A stretch of DNA of 64,000 bases from a bacterium (GTDB taxonomy: Bacteria; Zixibacteria; MSB-5A5; GN15; FEB-12): assembly GCA_020444475.1 (NCBI GenBank), contig JAHLKV010000001.1:434001-498000 (forward strand), in the 5' to 3' direction. The stretch's first letter is position 1; each line of letters opens with the position of its first letter. This document shows positions 58,905-64,000 of this stretch, in pieces. The notes beneath the pieces were generated by a model. The model saw only the letters and a list, made by a program, of their open reading frames with translations. It had not been told where the DNA came from and did not search any database. The translations under genes were made by a program, and so were the position numbers.

Positions 58905-58934
58905 AATATATCCCGGTTTTCGACCGTTTGTCAA
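58905..58934 (-). promoter_or_regulatory. trxA promoter
   Basis: Minus strand: TTGACA (58929-58934), 18-base spacer, TATATT (58905-58910), about 108 bases before the trxA start. Confidence 0.6.
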
Positions 58935-58975
58935 ACGCTAAGCCGGATTGAGGAGTTGTTACGTGCTGATTCGCG

Positions 58976-61900
58976 TCAGTGGGCGGATGTGCCGATGCGC
59001 GTGCGACTGAGGACCTGATCCGCAAATGCCTGAAGGCGGGTTTCTTCGCCGGAATCGCGAAGCCCCTCATAACTGATATTGAGCCACGGCACACCCCCGA
59101 GATCGTCGGCCAGTTTGCGTGAGAGGGAGCTGACGATAGTGCCCGGCATGCAGTTAAAGGGCATGGCGTTGACGATCCCCAAAGCGCCCTCGTGCACCAT
59201 CTCAATAGCCTTGCCAACCGAGAGAATAGCCTCTCCCTTGATGTCCTTGGAGAGGTATTTAGACGCTAGATCCATCACGCTGGCTACGGATTGCTCGATG
59301 CGAATCGGGAATGCGCGAGCGGCGGCACGCTCAAGTCGACGTTCCTGCCACTGCTGGGTGATGAGCTGCAGACTGCTGTGCGCAAGAGCTTTGAGGTTCC
59401 AGTCCTGCAGGGCGTCTCGACGGTAGGTGGTCGATGTGTATAGCGGCCATTCGGAGAAAGTCGCCAGCCAGACCTCGAGACCGTGGCTTTCGAGTTTACG
59501 GATCAGGTTGTTGTTCGAAAAGCGATTGGACCTCAGGTAGATTTCGCCGACCACGCCGACCAGCGGCTTGCGCGCTTCGGTGCGCGCGATGGCGGCAAAC
59601 GCCTGCCCGGCGGCCTCTGCGACATCATCGAGCGGAATGTCGAACCGGATCGCCTCGTCCATGCGGTTGAGGAAGTCCTGGTACACGCGGTCCGCCTCTC
59701 CCTTGTTCTGCTCGTACGGTCTGGTCTGGTGAAGCATCTTGAGGAAGACGTCAACCAGCACCAGTCCTTTCCAGGCGGTCTGGCGGAAGCTGGTGCCATC
59801 GAGTCCGAACTGCGAGTAGCCGTCGTTGGAGTTCGGCGAGAAGATCGGCACGTCTTTATAGCCGAGTTCATCGAGGATGAGTCGGTGCAGTTGACTGTAC
59901 TGGCCGAACCGACACGGGCCATCGGCGCCCGGCATGAAAAAGACCGAACGTTTGGTATCAAATCCCTCGGAGCGGATCTTCTTAATCATGTCGCCGGTGG
60001 TGATCACACACGGGAAGCACTCTTTTCCCGAGGTGAACTTCTGGCCGTAACTGAGCGTGGTGTCGTCCGGTTCGTCCAACACCCTGGCGGTCAGGCCGTA
60101 GCGCTCGAAGGACGCCCGAAGGGCGTAGGCCTGGTCGCACATGTTCGGGATGTAGATGGTCTTTTCGAACGGTTTGAACTCATCGCGGGCGATATGGAAC
60201 TCGCTTACCGGCGGACGATACTTGTAGAACCGCAATGAATCGATAAACGCCTCGCAGCGAGTGATCAGACCGGCATCGGCGGAGTGCTCGTCGAGTTCGA
60301 GTTGCAGGTACGGTTTGCCCGACATGGCGCGGCGGAAATAGTGAGTGATAAACGAGTCCGGCCCGCAGCCGAAGGAAGTGATGTAGACGCCGAAGAGATT
60401 CGGGTGGTTTCGAATATAGCGGGCTGCCGACATGATACGACGGCCGTAGCGCCAGTACATCTGGTCCTGAAGCGAGTCCTCCTCGTCCGGTAACGGCAGA
60501 AAATCCATCGGGATGACTTTGTAGCCGAGGTCGCGAATCTTGTTCGGCAGTTCCAGCGACAGGCGGCGATCGAATCCGTTGTAGGGCCGGCTGACCAGCA
60601 CCAGAACCTTCTCATCTGCGGACAGATCATCGAGTATCTTCCTGCCTTCGGCCCGAATCTCTTCCTTGAACGCCCTGTATGCGGTGATGCCGGCTTTGGT
60701 CGCCTTCGCCAGGTCACGTTCGCCGATGTTCATCTCTTTGGCGAACGGACGGAGACGACGCCGGGTGTCGTTTACGTCGTAGCTGAGTTTCATCGGGGTG
60801 TCGATAAATCGCACTCCGAGTCGGTTGAAATCGAAGCGGGCACGAATCGACGAACCGATCGACTGGACATAGGGGCAGATATACGCGCCTTCCTCGCTGG
60901 TCTCGTTTTCTTCAGAGGTCTTGATGAGGGACGGCAGGAAGATCGTATCGACCTGTTTGGATATCAGGTTGTTGACATGTCCATAGACCAGCTTAACCGG
61001 ATAGCAGGTTTCGGCAGCGAACAACTCGAGTGAATCTTCGACTATCCGGTGGTTGCTCACGTCGGAGAGAACCACCCGGTAATTGAGGGATTCGAAGAAA
61101 GCGAGCCAGAAGGGATAGAATTCGAAGAAGTGGAGCACGCGCGGGAAGCCGATCCGTTTCGGCTCCTGTTTCGGCTTTTTGAATTTGGTGCGGCGGCGGT
61201 AGAGCCCTTTCTGGCGCATGGTCGAGTAGTCCCGCGGCAGGGAGCGCTCGCTGGTGCGGTTGACTTCGTATTTCTCGCAGCGCGCGCCGTAGAACATCGG
61301 GTCTTCCCCCTCCATCTCGACGCGTCGAATCTCGCAGTGGTTGGAGCAGTCTTCGCACGGGAACGTGCTGACATTGTACTTGCGCTTGTAGAGCTCGAAG
61401 CCCTTGAAACGGGTCTGGAATCCCGGCTCGGCTGTTTTCTCGATGGCGAGAATGGCGGCGCCGATAGCGCCGGTGACATCGTGGTGCGGCGGGACGGTCA
61501 CTTTCTTGCCGACCAGGTTCTCGAATGCCGCGACCACTCCCTTGTTCCAGGCGACACCGCCCTGGAAGAAGATGTTATCGCCGATCTTGCGGTCGCCGAC
61601 CACCTTGTTGAGGTAGTTGCTCGCAATCGAGTAGGCGAGCCCGGCAATCAGATCGTCCTTGCGGGCGCCCGAGCGCATATGGGCGACCAGATCGGATTCC
61701 ATGAAGACGGTGCAGCGCTCGCCACAGCCGACCGGGCAGGTGGCGCAGAGGGCGCGATCGCCGAATTCGGTCTCGATGTTGATCTTTAGTTTCTCGGCCT
61801 GCTCCTGGAGGAAGGAACCGGTGCCGGCGGCGCAGGCTTTGTTCATCTCGAAATCGACGACGGCCATCTTGTCGATCGAAACGTACTTGGAGTCCTGCCC

Positions 61901-63163
61901 GCCTATCTCAAAGATGGTATCGACGGTGGGATCGATGTTTATCGCGGCCGTCGCCTGCGCCGTGATTTCGTTGCGGACGATATCGGCGCCGATGAAATCA
62001 CCTATCAAATAGCGGCCCGACCCGGTGGTCCCGACGGCTTTCACTTCGATGCGATCACCCACCTCCAGTCCTATCTCCGCGAGCCCCTTGCGGACCGCCT
62101 CGATAGGACGCCCTTCGGTCATCAGATAGCGCCTCGCGATAACGCGGTGGTCGCGATCGATCAGAACGAGATTGGTCGAGAGAGATCCGATGTCGACGCC
62201 GAGAAATACTTCGAGCCCATCTATATCACCGGGGCGCTCAGCGGTGGTGACGGAATAGAACTTCGAGTCGGGGTGGTCGTAGGTAAGCGCGTCGCGGCCG
62301 CTTTCGGCGCGCTCGCGATATTCGAGATAGGCTGCCAGGCGGCTCGGATCGAAGTCCTCGACTACCGCCTCCTGCTCCCGCGCGAGTATGGCCGCACCAA
62401 CCGCGTTGACGACGTTAAAATCTTCGGGAATGACCAACTCGCCGTCGTCAAGTTCGAGTACCTCGGTGAAGGCCCGCACCATGCCGGGATTGGCTGCCAC
62501 ACCGCCTTCGAAGGCGATCGGCTTGAGCATCTTCTTGCCGCGAGCGATGGCCGATTTGAAGTTGCGGGCCACGGCGAAACAGAGCCCGGCGACAATATCG
62601 TAGTCCGGGGTGGCGATCTGCTGGAGATGAATCATATCCGACTTGGCGAAAACCGAACATCGTCCGGCGATCCGCGGCGGGTGCTCGGACTTGAGCGCCA
62701 GGGCGCCGAACTCGTCCTCGATATCGATCTTCAGGCGGCCCGCCTGCTGGTCGAGGAATGAACCGGTCCCGGCCGCGCACTGGGCGTTCATGGCGAAGTC
62801 AATAATGGTTCGAGTGTCGGGGTCGAGCAGGAGGAGTTTGGAGTCTTCTCCCCCCATCTCAATCACGGTACGAATATCGGGCGCGAGCCGGAAGTTACCG
62901 GCGGCAAGGGCGGCAATCTCACCAAACACTTTGCCGCGCAGGACGGACTGGCTGGTTTTGGCGCCGATACCGGCGTGGCCGAGGTGAATGGTCTGCCCCT
63001 TGAGGTCCTGGAATTGCTGTTCGAGGATGTCGCGGAGCGTCTCGAACGGTCCGTCGTCGAAACGTCGGTACACGCGTCGGACTATCTTGTTGTCGGAGAT
63101 CAGGACGAGCTTGACCGCCACCGACCCGATATCAATCCCCAGTGTGTGAATCGGTTTAGGCAT
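58976..63163 (-). CDS. Tandem BadF/HgdC-type activase fused to DUF2229/HgdD-like region
   Basis: This 1395-residue protein has two BadF/HgdC-type ATPase domains: the first opens with LGIDIGSVAVKLVL and has Fe-S ligands C129 (QCAAGTGSF) and C169 (GRCSVF); the second opens LGVDIGSLSTNLVL with C444 (ACAAGTGSF) and a Cys-rich CPVGCGERC segment. A DUF2229 region and a long HgdB-like part with FMPGADGPCRFGQY follow. Single-domain relatives activate 2-hydroxyacyl-CoA dehydratases by ATP-driven electron transfer. The large fused form is widespread and its substrate is unknown. The start at 63163 fits the domain; ATG/GTG codons upstream (63205, 63235) are alternatives. Confidence 0.88.
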   Translation of the reverse strand: MPKPIHTLGIDIGSVAVKLVLISDNKIVRRVYRRFDDGPFETLRDILEQQFQDLKGQTIHLGHAGIGAKTSQSVLRGKVFGEIAALAAGNFRLAPDIRTVIEMGGEDSKLLLLDPDTRTIIDFAMNAQCAAGTGSFLDQQAGRLKIDIEDEFGALALKSEHPPRIAGRCSVFAKSDMIHLQQIATPDYDIVAGLCFAVARNFKSAIARGKKMLKPIAFEGGVAANPGMVRAFTEVLELDDGELVIPEDFNVVNAVGAAILAREQEAVVEDFDPSRLAAYLEYRERAESGRDALTYDHPDSKFYSVTTAERPGDIDGLEVFLGVDIGSLSTNLVLIDRDHRVIARRYLMTEGRPIEAVRKGLAEIGLEVGDRIEVKAVGTTGSGRYLIGDFIGADIVRNEITAQATAAINIDPTVDTIFEIGGQDSKYVSIDKMAVVDFEMNKACAAGTGSFLQEQAEKLKINIETEFGDRALCATCPVGCGERCTVFMESDLVAHMRSGARKDDLIAGLAYSIASNYLNKVVGDRKIGDNIFFQGGVAWNKGVVAAFENLVGKKVTVPPHHDVTGAIGAAILAIEKTAEPGFQTRFKGFELYKRKYNVSTFPCEDCSNHCEIRRVEMEGEDPMFYGARCEKYEVNRTSERSLPRDYSTMRQKGLYRRRTKFKKPKQEPKRIGFPRVLHFFEFYPFWLAFFESLNYRVVLSDVSNHRIVEDSLELFAAETCYPVKLVYGHVNNLISKQVDTIFLPSLIKTSEENETSEEGAYICPYVQSIGSSIRARFDFNRLGVRFIDTPMKLSYDVNDTRRRLRPFAKEMNIGERDLAKATKAGITAYRAFKEEIRAEGRKILDDLSADEKVLVLVSRPYNGFDRRLSLELPNKIRDLGYKVIPMDFLPLPDEEDSLQDQMYWRYGRRIMSAARYIRNHPNLFGVYITSFGCGPDSFITHYFRRAMSGKPYLQLELDEHSADAGLITRCEAFIDSLRFYKYRPPVSEFHIARDEFKPFEKTIYIPNMCDQAYALRASFERYGLTARVLDEPDDTTLSYGQKFTSGKECFPCVITTGDMIKKIRSEGFDTKRSVFFMPGADGPCRFGQYSQLHRLILDELGYKDVPIFSPNSNDGYSQFGLDGTSFRQTAWKGLVLVDVFLKMLHQTRPYEQNKGEADRVYQDFLNRMDEAIRFDIPLDDVAEAAGQAFAAIARTEARKPLVGVVGEIYLRSNRFSNNNLIRKLESHGLEVWLATFSEWPLYTSTTYRRDALQDWNLKALAHSSLQLITQQWQERRLERAAARAFPIRIEQSVASVMDLASKYLSKDIKGEAILSVGKAIEMVHEGALGIVNAMPFNCMPGTIVSSLSRKLADDLGGVPWLNISYEGLRDSGEETRLQAFADQVLSRTRIGTSAH

Positions 63164-63562
63164 AGCATTGGGAAGGTATTGGAGGGTGAGCAGCGCGGCA
63201 AGCATAATATGCCGTTCCCGAAGGGTGAAATTCACCTCTATTTGGACCGAAGGTATCTACAACCGGATTGAACTGCCGACGGATCGCGCAGGGCCTTGTG
63301 AAATTTGTAGCATTCTCGTATAGCGTTGGTCGATTTCATTGTGGACAATAATCCTCTTTTAAGCCGGTTGATGCGGAGGTTGCCCTCAAGGCATTAACCG
63401 ATACGACCCCAATATGTTAGACAGCGCATCGAATATCGTACGGAAAAGGGAACTATTTTTCATTTGGGAGGTTAAAATTATACTTTACTTTTAGGTAAAG
63501 ATTTGTAGATTGACCCGAACATGGAATGGCAATTGGACAACAACACTCTATAAAGTGAGCTT
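63164..63562. other. Intergenic region between divergent activase and Rrf2 genes
   Basis: About 400 bases separate the activase start from the Rrf2 start. Apart from possible N-terminal extension of the activase and the inverted repeat at 63483-63500, I see no gene, repeat or clear terminator. The DNA near 63440-63560 is AT-rich, as expected for a control region. Confidence 0.4.
63483..63500 (+). promoter_or_regulatory. Inverted repeat upstream of the Rrf2 gene
   Basis: CTTTAC (63483-63488) and GTAAAG (63495-63500) form a perfect repeat with a six-base centre, in an AT-rich stretch about 65 bases before the Rrf2 start. Rrf2/IscR regulators commonly bind such sites near their own gene, so autoregulation is plausible. 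Confidence 0.5.
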
Positions 63563-64000
63563 ATGAGAATATCAGCTATAGAAGAGTACGGTCTGCGATG
63601 TCTGGTGACACTGGCCCGCGAAGGGACCCGGGGAATGCTTTCGATCGCCGATATGGCGGAGAAGGAGGGCCTTTCGGTGCCGTACACCTCCAAGCTCCTC
63701 TCTATCCTCCGCAAGGCCGGATTGGTAGTTGCGGAGCGTGGTCGCGGCGGCGGTTTCTCGATCGCTCGCGATCCTGCCGAGATTGACCTGTACGAAGTCA
63801 TCACGGCGTTGGGCGGTCCGATCATTGATCCGGATCATTGCACCCGCTTTTCCGGACAGCGTGAGGAGTGCGTCCATGCGGACAATTGTTCCGTGCAGGA
63901 TGTCCTTGGCGGCCTGGCCGGCTATATCCAGGAGTTTTTATCCAGGACGACGGTTGCGGATTTGATCTCCACGGGCCCTGTTATCGAGTTGAAACCGCTG
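63563..64000 (+). CDS. Rrf2-family regulator, probably Fe-S binding, truncated at the window end
   Basis: The visible 146 codons from the ATG at 63563 encode an Rrf2-type winged-helix regulator: MRISAIEEYGLRCLVTLARE, SIADMAEKEGLSVPYTSKLLS, and the wing AERGRGGGFSIARDPAEI. Three Cys at 93, 103 and 109 (DHCTRF, EECVHADNCSV) match the IscR-type cluster-ligand region. The frame is open to the end of the window. Regulators of this kind often precede suf or isc genes, so an Fe-S assembly operon may lie just beyond. Confidence 0.88.
   Translation, partial: MRISAIEEYGLRCLVTLAREGTRGMLSIADMAEKEGLSVPYTSKLLSILRKAGLVVAERGRGGGFSIARDPAEIDLYEVITALGGPIIDPDHCTRFSGQREECVHADNCSVQDVLGGLAGYIQEFLSRTTVADLISTGPVIELKPL

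Overview
The window reads as chromosomal core DNA from a Gram-negative-type (two-membrane) bacterium of moderately high GC content. Supporting this are an Omp85/TamA protein, a TamB protein, several proteins with the look of outer-membrane beta-barrels, lipoproteins, type IV pilus machinery and MglA/roadblock polarity proteins. This mix, together with AsmA, DUF4388, YCF48-like and BadF-tandem proteins, resembles an uncultured lineage of the FCB/Zixibacteria or Deltaproteobacteria-like kind. That placement is inference: no rRNA gene is present. No phage, transposase, CRISPR array or tRNA was recognised. Almost every gene lies on the minus strand; the plus-strand genes are rpsT, a LiaF-like gene, an aminotransferase, a barrel-like protein and the Rrf2 regulator.

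Layout. 1-5.2 kb: a pilus/polarity cluster (PilB, MglA-like GTPase, four roadblock/LC7-type proteins) behind a perfect-consensus promoter. 5.2-10.8 kb: DUF4388 protein, ComEC and MurJ, with rpsT divergent. 11.1-16.7 kb: a geranylgeranyl-reductase-like flavoprotein with a small overlapping ferredoxin, a ParB/SbnI-like protein, a hotdog thioesterase, a lipoprotein and argF. 17.6-24.7 kb: yicC-gmk-rpoZ-topA-xerC-hslV-hslU, a housekeeping operon. 24.8-27.4 kb: two degenerate signalling proteins. 27.6-31.4 kb: AsmA and a UPF0173 hydrolase. 31.4-37.0 kb: three tandem paralogues of an unrecognised exported, probably outer-membrane family. 37.0-39.4 kb: nifS-mnmA. 39.5-48.3 kb: ECF sigma factor, anti-sigma factor, HtrA-like pseudoprotease, AhpD-like protein, TamB and TamA. 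48.3-53.3 kb: DUF401 transporter, class IV aminotransferase, barrel-like protein and YCF48-like lipoprotein. 53.5-58.8 kb: creatininase-like, DUF2064, CcdA, pseudo-receiver, rhomboid, a candidate small selenoprotein and thioredoxin. 59-63.2 kb: a tandem BadF/DUF2229 activase. 63.5 kb to the end: a truncated Rrf2 regulator.

The most unusual signals are these. First, a 70-codon membrane-protein gene at 58086-58298 contains one in-frame TGA followed by a bacterial-SECIS-like hairpin, next to thiol-redox genes. Second, a sigmaE-like envelope operon has a DegS/HtrA-like member that has lost all three catalytic residues. Third, three paralogous exported proteins share an LPxEFFxGRW signature at exactly residues 34-43. 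Fourth, an MglA-like GTPase with a long Pro/Ala tail sits among four roadblock-type proteins and PilB. Degenerate versions of enzymes recur across the window: a pseudoprotease, two pseudo-receivers, kinases without the phospho-acceptor His, and a ComEC without a metallo-lactamase motif.
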